The translations under genes were made by a program, and so were the position numbers. Below the pieces are notes generated by a model. The model made no database searches. It had not been told where the DNA came from and was given only the letters and a program-made list of their open reading frames with translations. Positions 37,963 through 45,976 of a stretch of 64,000 nt of DNA are shown piece after piece; position 1 is the first letter of the stretch; each line of letters starts with the position of its first letter. The stretch comes from Leptospira bouyouniensis. Its GTDB lineage: Bacteria; Spirochaetota; Leptospiria; Leptospirales; Leptospiraceae. The stretch is taken from the NCBI RefSeq assembly GCF_004769525.1, contig NZ_RQFT01000008.1, positions 248,001-312,000 of the forward strand. Reading direction: 5' to 3'.

Positions 37963-37983
37963 TGAGAATAGGTCTCATTTTCA
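37963..37983 (-). promoter_or_regulatory. Fur-box-like palindrome upstream of the PepSY gene
   Basis: On the minus strand the arms TGAAAAT and ATTCTCA flank seven bases. The 21-base site matches 15 of 21 positions of the classical Fur consensus by hand alignment. It begins 34 bases upstream of ATG 37929, a normal operator location. It is a candidate only. Confidence 0.5.
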
Positions 37984-38083
37984 AGTATCTTCTCCCATCC
38001 GATCCTTACCATTCTGAATTTTTTAGAACACCAATAAAATACACTTTCTGATCTGCTAGGAACAGGGCAGCCTACACATAACT

Positions 38084-39202
38084 ATGTGGAAACAAAAGGA
38101 TTTTGCCTTCAATCGGAATGAAATCGCAGGTGCCTTCGGTGATATTGGAACGGATTTTCCAATTCTCATTGCAATGGTTTTAGCAGCGGGTCTTCATGCT
38201 CCGAGTGTTTTCATTGTCTTTGGTTGTATGCAAATACTAACAGGCATTATCTACAAGAGGCCAATGCCGATCCAACCTCTTAAAGCTATGGCAACCATTG
38301 TGATTACTGGAAAAATTGCAGGTCCAATTGTGTTAGGTGGAGGACTCAGTATTGGAATCCTAATGTTGTTTTTTTCTACAACAGGAATACTTGAAAAAAT
38401 TGCAAAACTTGTTCCCAAATCGGTTGTACGAGGGTTACAACTTGGATAAGGGATTAGTTTGAGTATACTTGCATTCAAAGAATATATCCCATCTGAAAGT
38501 ACGAATGGTTATATTTTGTCAGCAATTTCGTTTTTGTTTATCATTCTACTCATAGATAATAAAAAAATTCCAGCATCTTTAGTAGTTATCATTTTTGGAT
38601 TTCTTTATTCATTAATTTCTCACTTTGATACATATTCATCATTTTCAAAATTTGAAGTAAATATTCCCAAACTGTATGTCCCAAATCTTGAATTTATTTT
38701 AAAGGGGTTTATTTTATTAACACTCCCACAAATCCCCTTGTCTATTGGTAACTCAATCCTAGCGACTAAACAAATATCAGATGATTTATTCCCGAACAAA
38801 AAACCAATCACGATCAAAAAGATTGGTTTATCTTACTCAATTATGAACTTAATCTCTCCATTTTTTAGTGGAATACCTTGTTGTCACGGTGCCGGGGGAA
38901 TGGTAGGGCATTATACATTTGGTGGTAGAACTGGTGTTTCTGTTTTACTATATGGTTTGTTTTATCTTCTGTCTGGATTGTTTTTGGGAAATGGAATAGA
39001 ACCATTTTGTGCAATTTATAACCAATCAACATTAGAGGAATGGATTTTATCATTCCAGCATAACCACTCGATTGAATTCTCTTCACAAAAAAGAATAAAA
39101 GCACTAGAAGAAACTTCAGTCTTAATCAATTTACCAAAGGAAGAAGAATTTTTTTTGAAAAACATAAATTCAAAAAAAGACTTTGATATATTTAAACGAT
39201 GA
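38084..39202 (+). pseudogene. MOT1-type sulfate/molybdate transporter, interrupted by one stop
   Basis: MOT1 proteins import molybdate or sulfate. The first part (121 residues) starts FNRNEIAGAFGDIGTDFPI and includes PIQPLKAMATIVI; the second holds the hallmark CHGAGGMVGHYTFGGRTGVSV. Both lie in the same frame, separated by a single TAA at 38447-38449 (LQLG-stop-GISLSIL). Without the stop it would be a 372-residue transporter with about ten membrane segments, the normal size. It is either a recent nonsense mutation, a strain polymorphism or an assembly error. Translation could restart at TTG 38459, but the products would be half-transporters. The last four bases overlap the HAD gene. Confidence 0.85.
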
Positions 39203-39789
39203 AACTTCACCAAAGAAAGAAGTATTGGATTTTTGATATGGATGGCACTTTAACGATTGCCCAACATGATTTTATCGCGATCAAAACTGAATTAGGAATT
39301 CCGATAGAAAAAGATATCCTGACTTCTTTATCCCAATTGCCACAAACCTTAAGAGAACAAAAACAATTAGAACTTGATGAAATTGAATTTAAGATAGCAA
39401 AACTGGCTAAAGCATCTCATGGTTGTTATAATTTCCTACAAGAATTACAAAGTTTTTCTACAAAACTAGGTATTTTAACTAGAAACAGTTATAAAAATTC
39501 AATAGAAACTTTAACAGCGGCCGGTATTTCCAAATTTTTCTCTCATACAGATATCGTGTGTCGCGAAAAAGCAAAACCGAAACCAAATCCTGATGGCATA
39601 CTCTATTTGATGAAACAATGGAATGCTTTACCTAAAGAAACAATCATGGTTGGAGACTATGTATTTGATTTGGAAGCTGGGAAAAAAGCAAATGTAGAAA
39701 CTGTTTATATAGATCCTTCGGGATTGTTTCCATTCAAAAAAGAAGCAAACTTCCACATAACGAAACTTGAAGATATTTTTTCACTTTAA
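39199..39789 (+). CDS. HAD-family phosphatase
   Basis: The 196-residue cytoplasmic hydrolase has all four HAD motifs: DMDGTLT (nucleophile Asp and DGT), ILTRNSYKN (motif II Thr), the Lys in REKAKPKPNPDG (motif III) and VGDYVFDLEAGKKA (motif IV). The small helical cap between motif I and II resembles the phosphoglycolate phosphatase group. It overlaps the MOT1 gene by 4 bases and converges with the histidine-kinase gene by 4 bases. Its substrate is unknown. Confidence 0.92.
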   Translation: MKLHQRKKYWIFDMDGTLTIAQHDFIAIKTELGIPIEKDILTSLSQLPQTLREQKQLELDEIEFKIAKLAKASHGCYNFLQELQSFSTKLGILTRNSYKNSIETLTAAGISKFFSHTDIVCREKAKPKPNPDGILYLMKQWNALPKETIMVGDYVFDLEAGKKANVETVYIDPSGLFPFKKEANFHITKLEDIFSL

Positions 39790-40769
39790 ATTTCTATCGG
39801 ATTTGCATTGATCTGTGGAAATTTGATTTCAAAAATAACTCCTTCTTTTATACTAATCATTAGATTTCCACGTAATTGTTTGACCAAGTTTCGCACTAAC
39901 ATCAAACCAATCCCTTTATTATCCAGATCTACTTCCATTCCTGAACCATTATCTCGAACAACTAATACGAACTCGTTACTTAATTTGCCAAAACTGACTT
40001 CTATGATACCCTTTTGCCCATTTTTAAATGCATGCCGGAAACAATTAGAAACCAGTTCATTCAAAATTAAACCTATCGGAATTGCACGATCCAAATCTAA
40101 TTCCAATTCATCCTCTATCAGTTCACGAAATTCGATTTCGGAATTTTCTTTTAAATATGTTATTTTTAAATTACTTAAAATTGAATTAAATATCTGATTT
40201 AGATTCACAAAAAGTAAGTTAGGTGAACCATATATTAATTTATGAACGGAAGCGATTGCTTTGATTCGATTTTGAATTAAATTCAAAGAGGAAGTTAATT
40301 TTTCATCATTTTCGGAATTAATTTGTAAGTCCATTAATCCAGAAATGATTTGTAAATTATTGTTTACTCGATGGTGAATTTCAGTGAGTAATTTGGATTT
40401 TAGTTTTAAATCAGACTTAATTTGATGTTCATGACCAATTCTTGTTATTTGCTCTTTTTTAACTGTATGAACATATAAAAAAATGAGTATAAACATAGCA
40501 TATAAATCTTTAAAAAAACCTTCGTAGTCATCAAAATAATCTATCATCAATCCATGTTCAAAAATATTTGAAAAATTCACATAACAAGGAATAATTGCCA
40601 AAAGAATTAAAATAGTTCCTTCTCCACGAAAAGATGGTTTTTTAATAAGTACATTTAGAATCATACATGTTGCCATCAAATTAATCAATAGAGACAACAC
40701 ATTCAATAGTACAATTTCGTTTATATTAATGATTGGGAACAAAAATTTCCTTCTTAATACTAAGTACAA
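39786..40769 (-). CDS. Histidine kinase, HisKA_2/HWE-like (C-terminal part of a split gene)
   Basis: Two-component sensor kinase. The frame begins at TTG 40769 with three membrane segments, then the H-box EIHHRVNNNLQIISGLMDLQ, a coiled helix (NRIKAIASVHKLIYG), and a HATPase domain with LNELVSNCFRHAFKNG (N-box), RDNGSGM (G1) and KGIGLMLVRNLVKQLRGN (G2). The kinase core is complete. Its N-terminal membrane segments continue in a second frame at 40726-40992, so a one-base frameshift near 40730-40750 has probably split one gene. The cognate regulator is not adjacent. Confidence 0.85.
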   Translation of the reverse strand: MYLVLRRKFLFPIININEIVLLNVLSLLINLMATCMILNVLIKKPSFRGEGTILILLAIIPCYVNFSNIFEHGLMIDYFDDYEGFFKDLYAMFILIFLYVHTVKKEQITRIGHEHQIKSDLKLKSKLLTEIHHRVNNNLQIISGLMDLQINSENDEKLTSSLNLIQNRIKAIASVHKLIYGSPNLLFVNLNQIFNSILSNLKITYLKENSEIEFRELIEDELELDLDRAIPIGLILNELVSNCFRHAFKNGQKGIIEVSFGKLSNEFVLVVRDNGSGMEVDLDNKGIGLMLVRNLVKQLRGNLMISIKEGVIFEIKFPQINANPIEI

Positions 40770-40992
40770 AGCAAATAGACGATATGAAATAAAAACTATG
40801 TTCTAGTAGATTAAAAAAATTTGGAAAATAATATCCTTCGAGTACAGTAAAAAGATTACTAAACCAAATACATATAAAACCAGAGATAAGAAAATAATAT
40901 TTAGGGATTAGACCTAACCAAAAAAGTCTAGTGACAATCAAAATACCAATGCTATCAAAAACAAGATTTAGTACTTCGCTCAGTTGATACAT
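40726..40992 (-). CDS. N-terminal membrane part of the split histidine kinase
   Basis: An 88-residue frame starts MYQLSEVLNLVFDSIGILIV and has three hydrophobic segments, then ends LSIKKEIFVPNH. It overlaps the start of the kinase frame by 44 bases, shifted by one base. Skipping one base in the run GGAAATTTTTG joins the two frames into a protein of about 401 residues, IKKEIF continuing into FPIININEIVLL. On its own it has no enzymatic domain. It is therefore listed as the head of the same gene. Confidence 0.6.
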   Translation of the reverse strand: MYQLSEVLNLVFDSIGILIVTRLFWLGLIPKYYFLISGFICIWFSNLFTVLEGYYFPNFFNLLEHSFYFISSICFVLSIKKEIFVPNH

Positions 40993-41093
40993 CGTTCTTC
41001 CCTCGGGAAAATTATTTTCTCAGAGGGGAAAGATTACCAGAAATTTCCAAAAGGTAAAGTGAATATTTACAGAATTAGGAACATAATTTTTTA

Positions 41094-42083
41094 TTAGTGC
41101 AATTCCGAAGGGTCCATTTTAGCTAGCCGTATAACATCCGATAGGAACCGCCTATGGCTGATAATGGATTTTTGTTTGGATTCCCTGGCAGGATTAAAAA
41201 TCCCTCTTTTTCGGAAAATTTTCCAAGGATCTAAACTTATATCGGACCATGTCCCGATTTCCAATGTTAGTGGGAGAAATCGGTTTGTTTTTTGGATTGG
41301 AGACTCATTCATTGTTACTTGGAATTTGTCATACAATCTATCCCAAAGATCACCATGCGTTGTATATGATTCACTTTGTGGTCCAAATCGATACAAAAAA
41401 TGATTCAATACATTCGTGAAATGATCTCCAATTTTTTGGAACAATGTTTCATCAACACATGGTTCATGTGTACTTGCATATGGCCACCAAACATGATCTA
41501 CTGTACCAAATCCCGAATGGATGTCGACAACTGGAATCATTTGATTTTCTGCGTTAACGAAATATTCTTGGAAGTAACGATCAAGCACTCTCGACTCTGT
41601 TTGTAATACCTTACCACGATAATACGGAAAAATATTTGAATACTTATGTCCTCCAAAGAAAAATGGAGCCTTCACTGCTTCCACGCCGGAATTACGCATT
41701 AAATCTACACCTTTTGGATTCGAACGTCTTTTTAATGCTACACCACCTGGATTAAGAATGGGAATACATACAATCCCTAATTCCCCATTTTTTATCTCAT
41801 CATATAGAGCGGAATTTTTACGTGCAAACAAATCATCTAAAAAATCCAACAATACTCGGATTCCAATTGTTTCTAATCCATGAACTCCAGCAATCAACCC
41901 AGATACATTTTTTTTTATGGCTTTTGATTTTCCAATTTCCAAAACATAGATTGGGAACCGAAACCCTTCATCTGTTTTAGTTGAAAACCCAAATTGTTTT
42001 AGACGAACAAGCTTACCACCTAACTTTACTATTTTCAAAATTCTATTTTCATATCGATTTAATCTTTTAATACCGCGTAACAT
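41094..42083 (-). CDS. M14-family zinc carboxypeptidase-like protein
   Basis: The 329-residue protein has the M14 metal ligands: His68 and Glu71 in GVHGLETIG and His189 in VVDIHSGFG. Substrate-site residues follow as NPKGVDLMRNSG, and the catalytic Glu275 lies in LTLEIGTWSD. No signal peptide is seen, so it is probably cytoplasmic or acts on a small substrate. It is similar to the DUF2817 branch of M14. It stands alone; 240 bases upstream to the next gene hold nothing I can support. Confidence 0.88.
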   Translation of the reverse strand: MLRGIKRLNRYENRILKIVKLGGKLVRLKQFGFSTKTDEGFRFPIYVLEIGKSKAIKKNVSGLIAGVHGLETIGIRVLLDFLDDLFARKNSALYDEIKNGELGIVCIPILNPGGVALKRRSNPKGVDLMRNSGVEAVKAPFFFGGHKYSNIFPYYRGKVLQTESRVLDRYFQEYFVNAENQMIPVVDIHSGFGTVDHVWWPYASTHEPCVDETLFQKIGDHFTNVLNHFLYRFGPQSESYTTHGDLWDRLYDKFQVTMNESPIQKTNRFLPLTLEIGTWSDISLDPWKIFRKRGIFNPARESKQKSIISHRRFLSDVIRLAKMDPSELH

Positions 42084-42323
42084 TTAATTCTTTTCCCGCT
42101 CCAAAATTTAGATTTGGAACCTATCTCTAATCTATTGCTCTAGTTCAGCTTTTAAAACTGTCTCCATTTCTTAAATTCGAATATTACAGTCAGTATTACA
42201 ATTTAATGACAAAATATCAATTTTCAAGAATTGTAGTGCTCCTTATAGCATATTTTAACATTGAAGTGAATTTTGATTTCAAAGATATGTATCTATAGTT
42301 AACTATTTTTCCTTGGATAAAAA

Positions 42324-43286
42324 TTGGCAAAATCAATGAAAGCAGTACCCCGAGAAAAACTCAAAAAACATTACGAAGAAAATGTTTTGATAAATGGTAT
42401 CAATATTCACATTGGAATTTGGCCAGGAAAAAAGAGACCTATCCTATGTTTACATGGACTGTCTGGAAATTTGTATTCAATGGAAACATTTGCCAATTTA
42501 TTAAACAAAAAAGGTCACAAAGTAATTTCTTATGATTTAAGAGGTAGAGGTCATTCCGATAAACCAAAAGGTTCTTATGGTTTCAATCATCATATCGAAG
42601 ACTTACAAAAAATCATACAACATTATAAACTTAAAAATTCTATCATTCTAGCTCATTCATTCGGATGTATGATTGCTCTTCGGCATACTTTAAAATACCC
42701 AAATCAAACAAAAGCTCTCATTCTTATGGATGGTGGCGGTCTTTTAACTTTACCAAAACGAATCCAGATTTTAAAAGTTCTCAAACAATCTTTTGAACGA
42801 TTGGACGTTGTTTACAATAGCCAGTCCGATTATATCAATTTAGTCAAAAATTCACCACTCGTTCCGAAATGGTCAAAAAAAATTCATGATTATTTCATCA
42901 AAGAATTACACAAAGTTCAAAATGGTTTTGTATGCCATATGCCAAAATTTGTGATGGAAGAAGAATTGAAAGAAATGGGTGGGTCCATCCACCTTTGGAA
43001 AGTATTTTTAAATTTAATTTTGCATCCGATCAATACAATGAAACGAATGAAAGAGAACAAAAGGTTAGATTTCGAAAGTATTAAAACACCTACCCTTGTT
43101 TTAAGAGCAAATCAGATGAATCTTTTCCCCAATGATGATTTATTGCCGAAAGAATCTTTTCTTGAAATTTTGAAACGAATACCGAATGCAAGTGGTATTG
43201 AAATTAACACAAATCATTATGGCATACTTTTTGATAACTTAAAAAAAAGAGACAATGCAATTGTTCAATTCACTGAAAAACATTAG
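42324..43286 (+). CDS. Alpha/beta hydrolase
   Basis: A 320-residue cytoplasmic hydrolase: oxyanion motif LCLHGLSGNLYSM, DLRGRGHSDKP, nucleophile Ser112 in LAHSFGCMIAL (AHSFG in place of GxSxG), and the His in INTNHYGILF. A helical cap lies between residues 140 and 250. It may start at TTG 42324 or at the ATG 12 bases later (MKAVPREKL). The substrate is unknown. Its 3' end is followed by overlapping inverted repeats that separate it from the convergent NTF2-like gene. Confidence 0.9.
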   Translation: MAKSMKAVPREKLKKHYEENVLINGINIHIGIWPGKKRPILCLHGLSGNLYSMETFANLLNKKGHKVISYDLRGRGHSDKPKGSYGFNHHIEDLQKIIQHYKLKNSIILAHSFGCMIALRHTLKYPNQTKALILMDGGGLLTLPKRIQILKVLKQSFERLDVVYNSQSDYINLVKNSPLVPKWSKKIHDYFIKELHKVQNGFVCHMPKFVMEEELKEMGGSIHLWKVFLNLILHPINTMKRMKENKRLDFESIKTPTLVLRANQMNLFPNDDLLPKESFLEILKRIPNASGIEINTNHYGILFDNLKKRDNAIVQFTEKH

Positions 43287-43306
43287 CATTTTAAATTCTA
43301 TTTTTA

Positions 43307-43359
43307 TCATGATAAGTATCTCAGATTTTTTCCTTAAAATACTTATCATGAAGGAAAAA
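43307..43359. repeat. Two interlocking inverted repeats between convergent genes
   Basis: The first hairpin has 13-base perfect arms, TCATGATAAGTAT (43307-43319) and ATACTTATCATGA (43339-43351), with a 19-base loop. The second pairs TTTTTCCTT (43327-43335) with AAGGAAAAA (43351-43359). The two cannot fully form together. The place between two gene ends suits a terminator, but the U-run of a classical terminator is absent after the first stem. Confidence 0.6.
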
Positions 43360-43366
43360 TTTCGTC

Positions 43367-43753
43367 TTAAATCTTATTTGCTACCACCAAAGCATGGATC
43401 ACTTTCCAGTCGCCATCTTGCCATAAAAAAGAATATTGGGTTTGAAAACGCATTACATTACTTTCTAAATCTGCTTTCACAATTCCAAAATTATCAATGA
43501 ATTCTAATGAATTGATTTGAATTTTTCTTGGAATCCCTCCGATTTTTCCTTCCGTTAATGATTGGATGTATTTGTCTTTATTAGATACCAATAACTCAGT
43601 ATATCCACCGATACTTACATGATCTAAAAATTGATCATGAAATTTATGTTCCAATGATATGACGTTTCTTGAATCTATATCATTGATAAAAGAATTAAAC
43701 GCATGTTTTAAACTTTCCGTAACATTTTCTTTTGATTGGTGATTTGTCATCAT
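43367..43753 (-). CDS. NTF2-like (DUF4440) protein under MarR control
   Basis: A 128-residue soluble protein. It has the NTF2 cone pattern: a helix (LKHAFNSFINDIDSRNVISLEHKFHDQFLDH, in parts) and a strand set ending RFQTQYSFLWQDGDWKVIHALV, as in SnoaL/DUF4440 proteins. No signal peptide is seen. ATG 43753 (MMTNHQ) is chosen; an upstream start at 43780 is possible. Its promoter region holds the palindrome GTTGCTATAGCAAC that also precedes the MarR gene upstream, so it is the likely regulated target. Its substrate is unknown. Confidence 0.75.
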   Translation of the reverse strand: MMTNHQSKENVTESLKHAFNSFINDIDSRNVISLEHKFHDQFLDHVSIGGYTELLVSNKDKYIQSLTEGKIGGIPRKIQINSLEFIDNFGIVKADLESNVMRFQTQYSFLWQDGDWKVIHALVVANKI

Positions 43754-43787
43754 GTATCCCCCTGATACTTTATAACCCATTCATTTT

Positions 43788-43801
43788 GTTGCTATAGCAA
43801 C
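43788..43801. promoter_or_regulatory. MarR operator copy 1 (before the NTF2-like gene)
   Basis: A perfect 14-base palindrome, GTTGCTATAGCAAC, lies between the end of the MarR gene and the start of the NTF2-like gene. An identical copy precedes the MarR gene, and both are well placed to be bound by the MarR protein. Confidence 0.8.
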
Positions 43802-43815
43802 GTTTATACAAAAAA

Positions 43816-44253
43816 TTATTCAATCGATTGGTCATAAATTTCATCGATAATTCGTTTAAAGTTAGTAAAGTCTTGAGTTGATAATGATTTAAACATACGA
43901 CTCCTTTCCTTTTCAATTTCAGGCACCAAAGTATTATAAATTTGGATCCCTTTTTTTGCAGGGAACACTTGGTGTTTCCTTCGGTCTTCAGGGTCAGGGA
44001 CAATTTTTATCCATAACTTTTGTTCCATATTTCGAAGTGCTCTTGCCATCGAAGGCCTGTCATCAAAATCTCTACCCAAATCTGACTGGCTGCAACCAGG
44101 CTGTTTGATGACTTTTACTAACACAAACCATTGTTCAGGAAACAATTCCAATCCTTTCTCCATTGCCATTCTCATAAACTGTTTTCTTAAGGCACGAACA
44201 GTTTTGTAAATTAAATAAGCATATGAATTTTCTAATTCGAAATCTTTTCCCAT
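43816..44253 (-). CDS. MarR-family transcriptional regulator
   Basis: The 145-residue regulator has a winged HTH: FPEQWFVLVKVIKQPGCSQSDLGRDF (helices 3-4), then DRPSMARALRNMEQKLWIKIVPDPEDRRKHQVFPAKKG, cited in part, with the DxR pattern of the wing. A C-terminal helix (TNFKRIIDEIYDQ) completes the dimer. MarR proteins repress genes and release DNA on binding small phenolic or lipophilic ligands, or on oxidation. A palindromic operator lies directly before its ATG, so it is probably autorepressed, and a second copy precedes the next gene downstream. Confidence 0.92.
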   Translation of the reverse strand: MGKDFELENSYAYLIYKTVRALRKQFMRMAMEKGLELFPEQWFVLVKVIKQPGCSQSDLGRDFDDRPSMARALRNMEQKLWIKIVPDPEDRRKHQVFPAKKGIQIYNTLVPEIEKERSRMFKSLSTQDFTNFKRIIDEIYDQSIE

Positions 44254-44271
44254 ATGTTGCTATAGCAACAT
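44254..44271. promoter_or_regulatory. MarR operator copy 2 (autoregulation)
   Basis: The palindrome ATGTTGCTATAGCAACAT spans 44254-44271 and its core at 44256-44269 is identical to copy 1. It lies 1 base upstream of the MarR start codon, where binding would block expression of the gene. Confidence 0.8.
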
Positions 44272-44387
44272 TAATATTGTTTCTGTTAATTGTCTATCAT
44301 TAATTTGAAAATCTTTGTTAGCATCCTTTTAGAAAAAAGCGATGGGTTTTATTTCTCCGAAGTATTCTCCATCGCTATTACAGGGAA

Positions 44388-44666
44388 TTAAGGATGGCCT
44401 TTACATTTCCCTCCTTTTACAGTTGAGTCCCAATAACAATCAGGATTTTTCAAACATTTAACACTGTCAGGTTTTTTAGAGCAAACTTTGTGAGTTTTAT
44501 CATCAACCTTATCTGGATTTAATGCAGGTTCATTTTCTGCCGTTTCAACTTTCCCTTGCATCTGACAAGCTAAGTCATTTTCTTCACAAACCTCGGCGGA
44601 AAGTCCAAACACAAATAGACAACTTATCAAAAGGAATAGAAACCTTATTTTCGCAAACATATTCAC
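44388..44666 (-). CDS. Small secreted Cys-rich protein
   Basis: A 92-residue protein with a signal peptide (residues 1-24, FLLISCLFVFGLSA). The mature part has seven Cys (VCEENDLACQ, VCSKKPDSVKCLKNPDCYWD, GKCKGHP) and acidic spacers, suggesting disulfide-linked structure. I do not recognise it. The Cys-rich C-terminal half is reminiscent of small secreted binding modules, but no family can be named. It lies between MarR and Rnk-like genes without evident linkage. Confidence 0.65.
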   Translation of the reverse strand: MNMFAKIRFLFLLISCLFVFGLSAEVCEENDLACQMQGKVETAENEPALNPDKVDDKTHKVCSKKPDSVKCLKNPDCYWDSTVKGGKCKGHP

Positions 44667-44844
44667 CTCTTAAACAAATTTATTTTGGATCACGCTAATC
44701 TAACACGTTTTCTATCGAAAGTATTCAATAATTTCCAAAGGATACCATCGTTCAGGATCGAATCAATGCGAACCGAAAGCTTCCGATTGACAGAAATCAT
44801 CATCTAAATAAACTGAAAGTTTTTGCATTCAAGACTAAAGGAGA

Positions 44845-45267
44845 ATGAAGATGACAACCTTGAAAAAAATTACGATCACCAACCTAGATTACATACGTTT
44901 GAAGAATATGATTTCTGAATATTCCAAACGAAATAAAACAGATGCAAACATCGAAGATTTATTAGGTGAAATTGAAAGAGCTCAAAAAGTAGATTCAAAA
45001 CAGATACCAAAAAATGTTGTAACGATGAATTCTATCATAGAGATTAAAAACCTAGACGAACTAGAATTCAAAGAATTCCAATTGGTATTTCCTGAAGAAT
45101 CAAACCTAGAACAGAATAAAATTTCGATTTTGGCACCAATTGCAACTGCGTGTATAGGATACAAAATTGGTGATGTCATACAATGGAATATTCCGAATGG
45201 CATTCATCAATTCCAAATTACAGGAATCAATTACCAACCAGAAGCAAATGGAGATTTCCACTTATAA
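44845..45267 (+). CDS. Rnk/GreA-C-like regulator
   Basis: The 140-residue cytoplasmic protein matches the Rnk type: an N-terminal helical part (KITITNLDYIRLKNMISEYSK, then EDLLGEIERAQKV) and a C-terminal FKBP-like GreA/GreB domain (VVTMNSIIEIKNLDELEFKEFQLVFPEE and ISILAPIATACIGYKIGDVIQW, cited in parts). Rnk proteins bind RNA polymerase near the secondary channel; their cellular role is unclear. A good hairpin terminator follows. The start is ATG 44845 with GGAG six bases upstream. Confidence 0.88.
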   Translation: MKMTTLKKITITNLDYIRLKNMISEYSKRNKTDANIEDLLGEIERAQKVDSKQIPKNVVTMNSIIEIKNLDELEFKEFQLVFPEESNLEQNKISILAPIATACIGYKIGDVIQWNIPNGIHQFQITGINYQPEANGDFHL

Positions 45268-45273
45268 TAAAAG

Positions 45274-45299
45274 CGGACAGAAATGTCCGTTTCCTTTCT
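45274..45299 (+). terminator. Rho-independent terminator after the Rnk-like gene
   Basis: A 6-bp stem CGGACA with loop GAAA and TGTCCG (45274-45289) is followed by TTTCCTTTCTT. It lies 7 bases after the stop codon and before the convergent glycosyltransferase gene. Confidence 0.8.
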
Positions 45300-45308
45300 T
45301 AAAAAAAA

Positions 45309-45929
45309 TTATTTTTGGTATAACCAAAACAGAAAAGAAGAAGGAAGTTTCAATCGAAAACCAATTTTAAGTAAAAAATTGAGTATTATTTGTTTGAAAA
45401 TTCCATTTTTTAAAAACCGATGTGCAGAAGTCAACGATTTGTAAGGTAATAACTGAGGATGTTTTATCTTTCTAAATCTATAACTCAATTCTGTATCTTC
45501 AAAAAGATAAGAGATGGAAAGGTCTTTTGTCCACAATTCTCTCGAAAAAAAGACACAATGGTCTAAGTAAACAATACCTTTCCATCGAACACGGATATAA
45601 TTGGAATAAAATGATATCCATTGTAAAAAAATATGATCATTGTCAAACTTATGTACGAATCCTCCCCAAACTAGATCTCTATTTTTTTTTGTACTTTCTA
45701 AAATCAAAAATTCTATTGCATCTTTAGGTAACTTACTCCTCGGATGATGGAATAAAATCAGCTGCCCATGAGAACGATGGAAACCTAAATTCAATCGTTC
45801 TGCTCTGGTAAATGCTTCTTCCTGTTTTACAAGAATAATCTCTACATCTTTTCGTTTTTGAAAGTTTTTTAGAGATTCCTTATAATAAATATTAGAATCT
45901 ATATCAACTGGAACAATGATACTCAACAT
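45309..45929 (-). CDS. Family 2 glycosyltransferase-like protein with lost DXD motif
   Basis: This 206-residue protein follows the TIGR04283-type GT2 pattern: LSIIVPVDIDS start, NLGFHRSHGQLILFHHPRSKLPKDAIEFL, then GGFVHKFDND, VRWKGIVYLDHCVFFSRELW and LFEDTELSYRFRK. Where the family has HADT, the nucleotide-sugar metal motif, this protein reads HHPRS, so the essential Asp residues are missing; the acidic pair in FEDTEL is kept. Either it is non-catalytic, or metal binding is moved. It converges with the Rnk gene and has no sugar-transferase neighbours. Confidence 0.75.
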   Translation of the reverse strand: MLSIIVPVDIDSNIYYKESLKNFQKRKDVEIILVKQEEAFTRAERLNLGFHRSHGQLILFHHPRSKLPKDAIEFLILESTKKNRDLVWGGFVHKFDNDHIFLQWISFYSNYIRVRWKGIVYLDHCVFFSRELWTKDLSISYLFEDTELSYRFRKIKHPQLLPYKSLTSAHRFLKNGIFKQIILNFLLKIGFRLKLPSSFLFWLYQK

Positions 45930-45976
45930 CTAAACGAATTGAAATAAGTATTCATGTTAAAGATTTGAATTAAAAA

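Noticed and set aside
42084..42323. Possible small gene upstream of the alpha/beta hydrolase
   Set aside because: No start codon with a ribosome-binding site or any recognisable product; treated as non-coding.
43770..44003. Minus-strand frame inside the MarR gene
   Set aside because: It is an alternative frame of the MarR gene with no independent start signal.
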